From contig CM055113.1 of the NCBI GenBank assembly GCA_029204225.1, positions 32,014,299-32,078,298 on the forward strand: a DNA stretch of 64,000 nucleotides, in the 5' to 3' direction. This document shows, piece by piece, positions 10,086 to 22,498 of the stretch. Under the pieces are notes generated by a model. The model was not told the DNA's origin. It ran no database searches and worked only from the letters and a program-made list of their open reading frames with translations. Made by a program: the position numbers and the translations under genes. Numbering within the stretch: the first letter of the stretch is position 1; every line of letters begins with the position of its first letter. The DNA comes from Diphasiastrum complanatum. Taxonomy: Eukaryota; Streptophyta; Lycopodiopsida; Lycopodiales; Lycopodiaceae.

Positions 10086-10092
10086 CTATAAA
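10086..10092 (-). promoter_or_regulatory. TATA-like box, module copy 1
   Basis: TTTATAG on the minus strand, about 160 bp upstream of the start codon remnant, followed by a CTCACT/CATTCACT-rich leader. The same arrangement is conserved in the other three copies. Confidence 0.5.
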
Positions 10093-10421
10093 CCGCAAGA
10101 AAGTAGCTCCTACGAGAAGAAGAATAAACTTTTGAGAAAGATGCTGCATGATGGATAAAGAAGAATAAATTTTAATTAAAATATGTTTTTAAAATTAGAT
10201 GCTACACGATTCACGAAGAAGCCATAAACTTTATTTAGGAAGATATACTTTTGGAAAAAATTAGATGCCACACTAACCAGAATAAACTTTAAACTTTATT
10301 AAGTAAGATATACACTCTTGGAAGAAAGTAGATGCTAGATGAAAATCACAAGGCTTTAACTGGCAGAGCTTAAAATGCTCTTCCACTCTGCCACACACTC
10401 TCTAGTCATATTCTAATGGTG

Positions 10422-10426
10422 AATCT

Positions 10427-10522
<96 letters not shown>
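10422..10522. repeat. (GT)n-(GA)n microsatellite upstream of module copy 1
   Basis: About 30 bp of GT then about 70 bp of GA. The corresponding tract in the other gene copies is a short CT run (36290), about 42 bp of TC (57821-57862) and about 33 bp of CT (61702-61735). It always lies between the R repeat and the gene promoter. Confidence 0.95.
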
Positions 10523-10524
<2 letters not shown>

Positions 10525-11800
10525 ACATTGGGCTATTTGAATTCAATAGCATCGATATGCAAGATAAAAAATGGGCCCACATTATCTCTAGACATTCAAA
10601 ATGTAGACTCATGTCTATCCATGGCCGCAAAATCACAAATGCAAAATGCATCATTCTGCAATATATTCATCTACCAAATGGCAATTTGAGTTTTTCAAGT
10701 ATTGGCTTTAAAATTGTGCATTGATGACAAACCAAAGCTAAAATCCAGACTAATAATTTGCTCCCTTCTTTCAATAGAGGTTATTGTACTAGAAATACTA
10801 TGTGCACACAATTGAGATCCACTATTACATATTTTTTGAAATTGGAACGTTGCATTAAATACAAAAATGCCAATACATGCTATCTTGTTTTTTTTAATTT
10901 AGCTTTTCATTTGTAACATCGTATGGTACTTTTACCATTTCACAATGCTAATTAAAAATCGTTATCATTTGGTCTGAATATGGTCACTTGATTTTGTAAT
11001 CACATTCAACTGATTTGAAAATAATAACATATCTAATTTGTATTTTGAAGTTCTAGAGATTTTGTGGGCCCATTCTTAATCTTGCAAGTCGATCCCACAT
11101 GCAAAGATAATCATTCTCGAATGTGAGTGTGTCGACAGATAGTGTGGAGCAAGACGAGAGTCTATAAAAATTTCACAATTTGTTACCAACACTCATCATG
11201 ATGTATGTGCTCACATTCTACAATCCAAGTGCATGTGCTCAAATTTCCAAAATAGGTTGATGAGGTAAAACCATCTTTGACGTGCAAACATTTGTGCTTT
11301 TTTGTTTTTTAGAATGTTTGGACTTGAGTAGAACATCAATATATTCATCTACCAAAAAAAGGCAACTAGAGTTTTTCAAGTATTGGCTTATAGTAAATCT
11401 TATCTCTAACATGCATCAATAATGAATCCAAACTAAAATCTACACTAACAATTTGCTCTCTTTCTTCAATGAAGATTATTACAAATACTATGTACACACA
11501 CACAATTGAGATATTTTGTAACATATTTTTGAAACTAGACAGTTGCACTAGATACAAAAACACATGTTACATGCTATCTTGTTTTTCATTAAGTTTTGCA
11601 TTTGTAACATCAAATGGTACTTTTACCATTTCAAATGGTAATAACAACTTGTTATCATTTGGTTTAAATATAGGCACCTATGTTTGTAATCATATGGGCC
11701 CATTTGAATACAATAACATTGATTTACACTGAATCAAGATGGGTCCACAAAATTTCTAGACATTCCAATTATAGACATGATATCCGGCCTGACTGCGAAA
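10523..11800 (+). repeat. R repeat array (about two monomers)
   Basis: A shortened monomer runs from 10523 to about 10990, a full one from about 10999 to 11686, and the start of a third follows. The period between GTAATCACATTC at 10999 and GTAATCATATGGG at 11687 is about 688 bp. Internal words include GGGCCCAC, CACACAATTGAGA and CATTTGTAACATC. It forms the upstream part of the copy-1 gene module. Confidence 0.75.
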
Positions 11801-12151
11801 TCAAAGTTTTGATGTTCTACGAGTAAATTTTTCGAGAGTTTCACGAGTTTATTTTCTCCACGATTCAACAAAAAAGTAGCATATGGTGTGCTAGTCTTTT
11901 CATGCCACTACATGATTTTTTATGAAGAAGAATCGTGGATTGGTAGATAGTTAGAAATTTGACTATTTATCAAATTTTAAATACTTCCATCACAAGATAC
12001 TTTGCAACTCTTTAAATACAGATTTATTTTTATTATGAAAAAATGTTCATGAAGCTATAAAAGCTAGCATGTTGGCATGTTGGTCTACAAAAGAATGTAA
12101 CTGTTTTATAAAACTGATAGATAAAATGGATTCTTTTTTGAAAGACATCGA

Positions 12152-12620
12152 CTACCACACCGATGTGCTATCAAATTGGATCCACAAAAGAAAGCTTGAT
12201 TTTTTATTTTTTATTTTAAAAAAACTATAAAATAATTTTTCTTCTCCTTGTGCATGCATCTTCTTGAAACACTTGGATGCAAAGGACCCCTTTTTAGATT
12301 TATCCTTCTTACCCTTCTTTGAGCTTGATTGGCGTTCTTCATCCTTTGATGGATCACCTCCTTGTTGCTTGTTGGATTTTTTTTCCTTTTCACTTGCCTT
12401 TGATGGAGAAGTTTGCCTGCTCATCACCCTTGTGCAAGGAAAATGAATCCATCCTAGCTCTGGCATGTTGGATCGTACTCTTCTGGGCTATGAGAATACT
12501 TTGGAGCTTCTCAATGGATGGAAGGAATTCTTGATAGCAAAACTTAAACAAGATTGTAGTACTCATCTCCCAATCCATTCAAGATGACATGGAGAATCTC
12601 ACTCTCCTTTATCTTATCAC
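12152..12620 (-). pseudogene. Copia-type gag fragment, left arm
   Basis: On the minus strand the text around 12600-12480 reads HVILNGLGDEYYNLV-like sequence with a stop, then IPSIEKLQSILIAQKSTIQH, the pattern of the UBN2/gag domain of Ty1/copia elements. A lysine/serine-rich linker follows (SSSKKGKKDKSKKGS). The frame ends at 12152. The inverted copy at 35240-35686 shares its broken structure and is about 97 percent identical by eye, so the decay predates the duplication. Confidence 0.7.
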
Positions 12621-12848
12621 TGATGATCTAAGGAAAAGTCGATTAGCCTATCAAAAAACATGCCATTCCCAAAGCGACCTTGAGAATTGAGGACTTGGCC
12701 TTTCAAAGTCGACTACTACCTTTTGAGAAGTGGAAAGGAGGTTAAATGTGTGTGACTCATCACAAGTGCCAACGTGTCATTTCAAACTGAAAAATGAAGA
12801 AAAGAAAAAAGTAAAAGAAAAAAGTGTGATCTTTCTTTTTACATTAAA

Positions 12849-12861
12849 AATGGTATCAGAG
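12849..12861 (+). promoter_or_regulatory. Retrotransposon primer binding site, left arm
   Basis: TGGTATCAGAGCC, a perfect initiator-Met PBS on the plus strand, followed by an AT-rich Copia-like leader (GAAAGCCCTTTCAATG near 13035). It points away from the adjacent minus-strand gag, so LTR and gag come from different elements or a rearranged one. The mirror copy is at 34977-34989 on the minus strand. Confidence 0.8.
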
Positions 12862-13329
12862 CCTATCTAAGTGTTTGACGCATTTATCATCCAAAGTTTT
12901 CAATTTTTCATGAAAATCTAGATCTAAAAGAAATTTTTTTGGTTTTTTACAAGTTTACAGAATTTTGTGGCCAACTTAAAAATTTGTAACTTGCTCAATA
13001 CTGAACGGAATTTAAAAAAATTATATGGCTAGAAAGCCCTTTCAATGCTCTACAATAGTATCTATTAAAATTGAATTACAAAGAATGAAATGCTTGGTAG
13101 AAATTAAATAAAAAGAAGCAGAAAAATAAAAAAACAAAAAATACAATCACCACTCATGTTTTGAACGTTTTTGGACATGGCTCTCACAAATCACATCCAT
13201 AATGCAAAGCTAACCGTAGCATGCGAAGATCAAGATGCCTAATGCATTCTATCCACAAAATATGAAAAGAAAATGCTAACAAGCAAGATGAGAGTGCATT
13301 GCTCCCCAACAATGGTATCGAGTAGGATT

Positions 13330-16300
13330 AGAAATGTTCAATTAGTCCCAATCTTTGAAAAAAAAAAAAACCGAAAATTTTCTGACCAAACAACTTCTAG
13401 GGAGTTGTCTTATGCAAATAGGAAGTTGGGATGTCAAAGTCACTAGAAGAGCAACTTCAAACACTCTTTTAATATGTACACTCCAGATGAGGTCTCTCAA
13501 ATGCATTCACGACAATCGATACTTTAGACACTATTATGAGGAAATGCATTCATGCTTTTACAACATACACTCCTGAATTGCATATGCATGCCACCTTATG
13601 CACGGGTCTGACAGTGGGCATTTTTCTAAAATTGTTGGGAGTGGGTGCATAAAGCCAATTAGGATCACTGGTGGGTTGGATTGCAGAAATTTCAAAGAAC
13701 AAATCAAATCTAAAAGCTGAAAGATCGTGAAGTAGATATTGAAAGAACCACTTGGAAATTGTTGCCGAGTGTCCAAGTAAAAGCTTATTGAAAGCATAAG
13801 ACCAGAGACTCTGGATCCTTGGTGTGGGGCCCACACCCCCCAGTGGATATCGCCATGTTAGGCGATTTTTTGTCATAATAAAATCGGACTTGAATTATGA
13901 CCATTTTTAAATTTTTATGATAAAATCGGGTTAAAATGGCCGATTATTGTAAGTTATTGTATGTACTGTATTTATAATTTGGGCATCTGGCCTACTCAAT
14001 AATGGCCAAAGTAGAATTTTTAAATTTATGTGACTACTTTTCCAGTAAATTATAAGCATGTAAACAACACTTTCAATGTACTTATGACATTCAATTGATA
14101 AAAGACCACAGTACGTTTTGATTCCACTTGCCGACTAGGGAAATCTCAATCACGAGGCATAGCATCAATAGCAGCATCGCTATCGAACACTTCAAATACA
14201 TTGACAATGGAAATAAAACCAGCAATATGAGTAGAACCATCAACAAGGTGTTTCAGGCAGGTTATTTTCTACAAAATGGTCACCAACACAGTACACACAT
14301 AGGAAATTTGGACAGTGACAGTAAAAAATTTCATCTCCATCAATAACATCGAGTTTTGAGGTTCTACCTAGACATCAAGCAAAATCCTAGTATGCACATA
14401 TTATATCACTAAGAGTGGATGCAGTTGGCATGTGTAATCCATTGGTATTGAAAGCGAACTCTTTGAGATCAACACACTTCAATGTCGACACTGCCATGCA
14501 TAAAAGGATGATTACATATTTTCCAACTAAGGCCCTGTGTGTAAATAAGCACTTAGAGATAATAGATGCATAGGTAATTGATTTTGTGTAATGAAAATTG
14601 CAATTTATAACTTATATTTAAATTGAAACTGACGTTTACACTTTTGGTTATCAGTCTTCCCAGCAAGTTGACGCTTTTTGTTGTGGCCAGTATGTTATAA
14701 AAAATGTAAAATGCCTTATGGAGTGGTATATTACTCAAGGTGAAAGTGTCGATATACACAAGGTAATTTGAATTTGGATGCTTAATGATTTTATTTGAAT
14801 TTGTCATTCATTTGAATTATTTTTCAATTTTCTATTCGACTAACTTATGTATTGATGATTTGCAAATCATCTGTTCGGAATTCACGCAAAATGAAATATT
14901 TGAATTTCGACAAGATATGATTAAGATTCTCATGAGTAATGCAACATTGGTCAAATTGGAGCACAAAGTTGAGGACCTTAAACTGAAATGTTGAAAGGCC
15001 AATATCAATATATATGATAAAAAAATGTACTTGTAAAAATCTACATTCAATGTATATAAATGATGGCCTTTCTTGGTCTTTCGATATTTGAACTCTTGTT
15101 GTTATTTCGATTTTTTTTTCTGTCAAATGTAATTGTATCTTGTACATCTTCAATTACATTTTTCTTGAACCTACACATCAAAACAATGTAATTACATTTT
15201 CTAATGGATAATGTGAGCTTACACAATGTCAAATATTTACAAAAGCTAAGAAGCTACATTTGATAAGTAGAGTTAAGCTTGCCAATATTTTAGAGATTTT
15301 TATTTATCCAAGCTTTATTTTGTTTTGACAATTTCTATGCTTGACATTAAATCTCTATATATGGTCCTTTTGTCTTGCTCTAGCCTGAACATTGTAAATA
15401 TTCTATCAACAAATCATTGTTAATAAATAGTAGAGTAGTCAATTACATAGTAGACTAATTAAGTACAAATACATACCATTTGTCCATGTATTCAAAATAG
15501 TATAGTTTTCATGAAATTTGTAAAATCATAGGATCTAAATTTTGATCGTATGTAGACTTGTTCATGATGGTTCATTTTAAAGTTTTGATCTAATGCTCAA
15601 AACCAAAACATATATCTATTACATAAAACAAATTTTCACACATTTTTAAATTTTATTTTTAACTTATTATTCTCATATTATGTCAACACAATTTCCTATT
15701 GAGTGGATAATTGAAAGTATTTCTCCTAGGAAGATTCTATTTCAAAAATCACCATACAACAAATAAAAGTACATTTTTGCATAAAATTATTTTTCTAAGG
15801 GCGTGCTTTTTGACTGATTTTAAAAACTTGAGAATGCACATACCATGTTTTCAAAAAAAAAATAAGTAAGAAACTATACAATTATGTCCATTGCAAATTT
15901 GCTATTTTCAAAAAACCCCACAATAAAAAAGCTGAACATAAAATGCATATAGATATTGGACTTTCCATTGAGAGTTTGTTATATGTACTTGTATAACGCA
16001 TTAAAACCATTAATATTTTGATTGTCATCTAAATATTTCGAGAATGCACTCTGCCAAGAAAAAGATATCTCAATACTTTATAATGATGTTTTTGTCTTTA
16101 CTTCAATTCTTATCAAATATTAAATTTTGATTGAGTAATACAATATCCACATTCTATGTAAGATCCAACAATTAACATTAGTAAATTCAATGTATCCAAA
16201 CAAAAGTTTGCATCACAAATTAATTTATCTAAACTCACAATGATAGTGCTTAAAACTGAAATATTTATAACTTTAAGTATAACTCCATGAAGCATAATAT

Positions 16301-16440
16301 CCCACGTACATCTTTGTGAATCTCACAAAACTTAAGCTTGATTTGAAAAAAAGGCACTTGCTAGTAAAATAGAAGTATGCACATAAATCAAAGGTGCCTA
16401 ACAATAACATATATGTCTACCAAACAATCAATATAACCTT
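13330..16440. other. No gene recognised
   Basis: AT-rich intergenic sequence. ORFs of 60-108 codons (for example 13550-13876 minus and 14845-15153 minus) overlap each other in several frames, have no domain that I recognise, and are not repeated elsewhere in the window. A sequence around 13800-13880 (GGTGTGGGGCCCACACC) is a short palindrome. Confidence 0.5.
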
Positions 16441-16447
16441 AAAAGTA

Positions 16448-16797
16448 TCAAGCAATATCCAACAACATATCAGGTAATGCCTTCTCGGCTAATTGTGAGG
16501 CTTGTCCCTCTTCAAGGACATCACTAGCCCTCTCATTGTAATCTTGAGGAGGATCAAGAATATCATCTCTCAAACTAACTAGCTCCCCTTTTTCATATAG
16601 AAGTGGGGGAACAGGTTTTGATGAGGCACTTTGGAACCTCTCACTATTGTTGAGTACTCGAGCCCCAACTTTGTGATCATCATCTGGAAGTTCTCGAATA
16701 GCAGCCACTCTCATCTCAACGCAAGTCGCCTGGGCTTCATCCATGTCAACAACTATACAATTTCTGTTTTTCTTGAATGCACAACATGTGGTAGTAC
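16448..16797 (-). pseudogene. N4/N6-type DNA methyltransferase domain, 3' exon-like piece
   Basis: Read upstream of the first ATG (16744), the frame is open to a possible acceptor TAG at 16800-16798. It gives (G)TTTCCAFKKNRNCIVVDMDEA then QATCVEMRVAAIREL and ends DMLLDIA. Together with the piece at 16890-17040 it reproduces the C-terminal part of the N6_N4_Mtase fold: motif I of the SAM site (D-x-FAG-T-T), then a small residue/aromatic/R-N-C-I and an acidic D-x-D-E. The SAM glycine would be created by splicing G with GT. The last ~50 codons are unlike any domain I know. The catalytic (D/S)PP(Y/W) motif was not found. Gene relic or captured fragment. Confidence 0.55.
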
Positions 16798-16889
16798 CTA
16801 CATTTGAATGTAAATAAAAGCATTAGTTATTCACCTTATACAAAATTAAATTGTAAAGTTAATAATGAAAACTAATTGTTAGCAAAGAA

Positions 16890-17052
16890 AACACATCTTA
16901 ATATCTGTTCTTGCAAACATATCCAAAACCCAATCATCCTCATTCGAGAACATATCAATTAATTTGTTGATTAATCTCTGAGGCTTTTGGTAAGGGTTTA
17001 CCAAAGACCTCTCACCCTCGAAATGCCTCAATTTACGAGTCACAACGGACAA
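16890..17052 (-). pseudogene. N4/N6-type DNA methyltransferase domain, 5' exon-like piece
   Basis: The minus strand reads TRKLRHFEGERSLVNPYQKP, then QRLINKLIDMFSNEDDWVLD followed by MFA. The QKP-x-x-LI-x-L-x-MF-x-x-x-DWVLD-x-FA pattern is characteristic of motif X plus motif I in beta-class N4-cytosine/N6-adenine methyltransferases. A stop lies just upstream in the same frame. The expected donor after MFA is AAGAACAG, not a GT site, so splicing to the 16.8-kb piece may be lost. Confidence 0.55.
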
Positions 17053-18104
17053 GAAATAACGTTACTGCATTGTTCATTGCAATGAATTCATAATCTCTTT
17101 TTTTCGTGCGTATCAAAGTAGCCCACCGTCATCATTTGTTGTGTGGTATGTGCACTACCAGGTATACAATTGATTCAGTTTTTGAGCACTTCAATCTGTG
17201 TTTTGGAAGTGAATTTAGATTTTCTTGATCCACTTAAGTTGTCGATTACTTCATTAGGAGCACTTTTCTAATAACAACGGTTTCAATTAGAGGTAATGAT
17301 GGTTTTACGATTTTTTCGTTTTTACATAACAGTGGGTTATGGAATTTGTTTGCTGTTTTTTGTTTTTTGTGGAACCGGTTTTGTATCAAAATCGGTGAGA
17401 ATGGCAAGAATAGATGCAAAAAATAGAGTAACCACTTGTTGTGAGTGTTGTTGGATTATTCACAAGTTTTGCATGATGATTCTTTATGGAGTTGCAGGTT
17501 TTTGTTGCGTTTTCCAGCAAACTAATGGTAGTTTATAGGCTAATGAGCCAGTAAGACCATTATTGTAATGGTGATTGCTTATGCATTTGTAAAAACAAAC
17601 TGAAGATTAAGCAAACTCTAAAACGACTTAAAGAATTTCTTATTGCAAAAACAGCAGTAGAAACTGATTTTTGCATGAATAGTATGGTTAACGAATTGTA
17701 AAACTTTTGTTTACTACAAAAAACAAGGCTCAGGCTTTAGGAGATTTGAACATCTGTAAATGTGCCCTAAAAGTATAGGTAATCTGCTAACAACAACAGA
17801 AGTAAAAGCCTAAAGGCTTCCTGCATTCAAAAAACATTTGAAACTGTGTAAATCGCAGATTTTGCTACAAGAAATGCGCCCTCCAGTGCTCATTAAACCT
17901 CCGAGGTTTTCTTTATGAAAAGAGGGAGAAGAAACACGTCTCCAGCTGCTTCCTTGGCTGCCATTGCTCTCTCTCTCTCTCTCTCTCTCATTCCTATCAT
18001 GATTTGGGACCTCCTCCTTTCTCTATTCTGGTTCTGAAGTGGCCCGAGAATGGGAGGGAACTGGCGAAGCCCGAGGATACGAAAAAAACGCATGGTGTGA
18101 ATAT
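17053..18104. other. No gene recognised; short (CT)n at 17966-17989
   Basis: AT-rich sequence with one hydrophobic 80-codon ORF (17296-17538) that lacks any recognisable motif, and a 24-bp CT tract. Confidence 0.5.
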
Positions 18105-19380
18105 AGACTAAGTTTTTTTGTAAAACTTATTGTTTAATGCGTGATTGGTAGGAAGTTGAGGAACTAGGCTGGGATGGTTTTTTCTATGAGTTTTTTTTCC
18201 ATAAGCATCTTTTCTTAGTCATTTTTAGACTAGTAAAGCGGCAATACAGTTAATATTTCCATGAGTGGTAACAGGCTTACAAAATGGTGTTAATTAGATT
18301 TCGACGCATTGACATGTTTTTTTAAGAACTGTTATTGCTTAAAACTTTATTTGAAAATTCATTGGTGTAATTGGTAAAACAAAAGCACATACGTCTACTA
18401 GAACCGTGTTTTTTCTAGACAATGCTTTATTAAAGAACAATTATACCCATTATGAATGGGTTAATTAAACGTAAAATTTTAATTTTCAAGTAAATGGATA
18501 GAGATGGAAGTTCCGGTGAGGTTGGACACTGCAATTCACCCAACATCACTCGTTAATGATGACACCCTAAATTCTGGCGAGCTTTTGCAAACTTTGTGCA
18601 AGGCAGTTTTAGAACTTCATTTGAGTAATTAACAGTGTAACATACAAATGCAAAATCTTTTTTAACCAATTATAAGTTGTTAACTCTAACAACTTGGGCT
18701 TCTCACCCGAAATATGTTCCACCAATAAAAAGCTTAAAAGCTCGGCAGTTGTAGAAGATTGGGTAAACCGTTGGATGATCTATTTTAGCTTACACAGCGT
18801 CCCAAAGGAAAAGCAGATATCTTGTCAGTTTTGTTGTTTCTTGACGACAAAGCCTCCTTGTGGTAAAGGTCCTACCTATGAAACCAGTGATTTAAGTTGG
18901 ATTCCTAGTGGAATTCCATAAGGCTTTAGTCACAATTCACGATTCTGATTGAAAATTTGCTTTATTAACTATAAATTGGACAACCAAGAATGGGACACTC
19001 ATGTCCAGAAATTCTTGGATTCTCTTGTCCAAGGTGCCATTTTTTTCAAAAAAGCGAGCATGGCAAGACGGTCTCGTCACCTAAGATGGAAAAAAATTTG
19101 AATCATAAGTTTATTCCCACTAATTTCTCAGTGAGTTGGAATATGTACTTTGAAGTTGGAATGTAAAATTTCCGAGAACTTCAATAGTATCGATGGTATT
19201 TGTTTCAATTGATTTATGTATTTTTTTATATATAAACTTTGGATTTTGAGAAACTTTGATCAAGAAGTGGAAAGCCTTCATGGGGGGAGAACTTGTGTAC
19301 AGATAAAGTGATAAATGTAGAGATATGCTATGTAGTGAATCTTTGTGTGATCATAAACCTTTTGTAGAAACTTTTAAATC
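18105..19380 (+). repeat. Inverted repeat arm block, left copy
   Basis: Matches the reverse complement of 29830-31092 almost throughout: for example GTTTAATGCGTGATTGG near 18133 against its complement near 31060, and CATAAACCTTTTGTAGAAAC near 19353 against its complement near 29850. The block contains a 75-codon ORF (18694-18921) that is conserved in both copies but has no known domain. It is not bounded by evident LTR or TIR signals. It forms part of the wider 8.4-39.4 kb palindrome. Confidence 0.85.
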
Positions 19381-20984
19381 TTGTGGATCTACAAAGGGAT
19401 CCCTTGGGCTAAGTTATTTGCATGCATAAACTAGTCGTGAATACATAGATGAGAATTGTATAGAGACAATTTCTCACTGGGTTGTAGTAATTTCTCATTA
19501 AGAATTGTCATTGACCAAAGTGGAATTAGAATCAGATTGAATATGGTGTCTTGGATCCACATCTATACATTCAAATATTTTCTAAATCCGATACAACTAA
19601 CTGAGTCAGAAGCGCTACTTCTAAGTTAGTTGTTTGAATCAACAATATAACTTCTCTTATGGATATTATTGTTAAAATGTATTGCTTATAGGTCGCAACC
19701 TTTATGGATCAAGTTTGGATTCATTTAAAGGTTATGTGCCAATACAACACCCGCCACGATTTGCGACGTGTTTTGGGACGCGAATTGCGAGTTTAATTTT
19801 TTTTTAATTCGTCGCGGACGTTGGAAAAACACGTCACTATAAGGTCTTCGAAATCCGATGTCCATAAAACACGTCGCAATACAACACTCATAAGTTGTCA
19901 GAATCTGAAAACACAAATCCCGGTCGATGGAGAGCAATCCAACGTGGACATCGGATTGCGACGTCCGACGTGGACAACGCAATCCGACGTCCAAAGACGT
20001 CGCTTTGTTATTCGACGTGGATGTTGCATTGAGATGTTCAAAAACCTGTAGGATTTCGACGTATGTAGATCCAGAATGATCCATAAATTGTCCGACGCCC
20101 ATCCGACGTCCATCCGATGTCTATCATTTAGATTTCTATATATGATATTGATTGTTGTTTTGAAATCCAACATTGCACATGGTTTTAAATTCTTAGTTGG
20201 TTATTACATCAAGCAATGGCAATATAGCACAATCATTTGCAATAATAATATTTTCATAATATCAATGAATGTATTACAAAATTGGTGCTTTAATGTCGCA
20301 TGAGTCTTTCTAGATCTAATATCAACTAAAATTTATAAACCTAATCTACTCGTCGTCATCGTGATATCTAGTCTGCATGACACAAGCAAACAAACTACAT
20401 TAATATTTAATGTTTGATCGTATTAATTTAAATAAAATTGACGTCAAAATAAATACAAACCACATTTGTATGAATACAAAAACTAGTACTTACATTTGGA
20501 GGATGACCCTCGTTCTTTAGTTGTCAACTAATGCGTTGTATGATTCCCTGAAGGCAAATTTGTATTCCTCCTTAGTTGGCAGACGTCCATAGTCCACCAA
20601 CTATCCATGCATTCAATTTAAGTTGAAACTAATTTAGGGCTACATTGGAGCAGCTAGTCATAATGCATATTAAAAAATAAAAGCATATGAAATCAAAGAT
20701 AAACTATAAGAGTAGTGTAAGTTCACTTATTCCATAGTCCGCCAACTGTCCATGCATTCAATTTCAATTACCATGCTTGCCTGTGATCTCGCTTTTCCGC
20801 TCGAGCCCAACCTAGGATTGCCTAACCCATGCATCCTAGCGGCCGCAACATCATTCTGGATCTTGTATTTATCTGGTGTTTGTTCATCTGCTTTTACAAT
20901 CCATTAACACTACAATCCACAACAAAGATAGCTTACTCTTTCTCTCTCTCTCCCTTTCTCTCTCATAAAAAGTATAATAACAAG

Positions 20985-21400
20985 CAATCCCAATAACAAT
21001 CAGATCCAACAATTAGCAAAATCTAAATAAAGCATGAGAGACGGAGGAAAAGTGATAGAGAGCAAGGACATTCATCAATCCATTTCACAAGAGAACCAAT
21101 CTGCTTTATTGAAATGAGGAAATGAACATGTGTAGGAACTCGAGTTGGTCCCTTTTTAAAGTAGAGAGAAGGACCCTGGCCTCTGAATCCTATTGGCCCA
21201 TTTCTACCTCCCTAATTATTCAAATTTAAAAAAGAGCGGGAACCATCCAAATTGGAGAGAAACCCAACTTTATTCACTAACTTGACATTTAGGCCCTGCG
21301 ACATTAAAAGTCCCGCAAAAAGACCTAAAGTCCTTTTATTGACTTTCTAATTAATCAAATCTCTATGTGATCATCAGGTTGGACTTACACACGCAGGGTG
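20985..21400 (-). repeat. LTR-like block of the minus-strand gypsy element
   Basis: The reverse complement matches 33885-34310: TGTAAGTCCAACC, the GCAGGGCCTAAATGTCAAG segment, AACTCGAGTTG, and GGATTG/CAATCCC at the far end. It directly follows the truncated reverse transcriptase, so it fits a 3' LTR brought close by a deletion of the rest of pol. Confidence 0.65.
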
Positions 21401-22493
21401 CCGATACCTCCCAAAAAGGATTGTAAAAGAGTGGTAGTAGTCGGAGCCATCAAAGCTAGGAGTAGCTTGATTTTTTTAGGATCCATAGCTATTCCATATT
21501 TACTAATAACATGCTTCATGGTTTCCAAGGGGAGGCTCGAACTTGAGACCAAATAAACTTTGGATGTCAAGATAACCAATTGAGCCAACACCCTTGAGTA
21601 TTTACTAATAACATGGCCCAACAATACTCCATATGGCACGTCAAATACGCACTTGTTCGCATGTAGGGCAATACAAGTAATAGCACATTTTTGAAAATAT
21701 TTCTCAATTACAGATAAAGGCCCTTCCATACTAGAAGCGCCGCATAGGTCGACCATCCATAAATATTTTCAAATCGTCATCTAGGATATTTTTGAAACTC
21801 TCGTTCATAAATCTCTTATAGGTAGCAGGAGCATTGCACAGCCCAAATGGCATCACGTGGTATGCAAAAACTCCAAATGTGGTCGTGAATGTGGTTTTCA
21901 GCATATCCTTGCTCCTCATAGCTATCTAATTGTACCCAGCAAAACAATCCATAAATGAGTACATTTCTCGTCCCGCCAACTCTTCCAGTACCTGATCTAT
22001 GAAGGGAAGAGGGTAGTGATATTTTTGTTTTCTTGTTTAACTGTTTGTAATCCACACATACTCTTACTTAATTAGAGTTTTTCTTGGGTTTTGGCACTAT
22101 GGGAGAGCACTACTCTGAATTCTCTACAGGAAATATCAATCCACCATTCTTCAGTCTTTCTAGTTCTATATACATTTTTGTTCTCAAATGATAGAGTAGT
22201 CTTCCTTGTTTATGTCGAATAGGTGTGGTATCTGGCTTGAGTTCTATTGCATGTGTTACTAACTTGGGGGGTATTCCTTTCAGATCAGTGTAATCCCAAC
22301 GGAAGATGTGTTGGTATTTTCTACACAGTCTCTCAAACTCTTCTTTCTGAAGATCATCAAGTTGAGCTCCTACTTTGATAATTCTTGGAGCTTCGATGGT
22401 CCCCAAATTTATGAAATGTACATTAGCGTCTCGTACCCTTGGAGGTTTCTCTTCAGGTATAATCCACTCGATTTCTAAAATATCCTTCTAAAT
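21385..22493 (-). pseudogene. Ty3/gypsy reverse transcriptase, 3' part of a split element
   Basis: 22406-22110 reads DDLQKEEFERLCRKY, WDYTDLKGIPP and THAIELKPDTTPIR, the N-terminus of a gypsy RT. 22055-21731 contains MDYKQLNKKT and, in another frame, FAYHVMPFGLCNAPATYKRF with DLKIFMDG, where the YxDD box would be. Past the RT the frame reads LQSFLGGIG and then runs into LTR sequence, so RNase H and integrase are deleted. The upstream half of the same element (protease) is at 28744-29369. The interruption at 22494/28743 is the 22499-28738 element, flanked by its CGGAC duplication. Confidence 0.85.
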
Positions 22494-22498
22494 CGGAC

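Noticed and set aside
13550..13876. 108-codon minus-strand ORF
   Set aside because: It overlaps another ORF in a different frame, has no recognisable motif and no repeat elsewhere.
17296..17538. Hydrophobic, Cys-rich 80-codon ORF that could be a membrane peptide
   Set aside because: Composition follows from T/G-rich DNA; no signal-peptide cleavage context, no homologue recognised.
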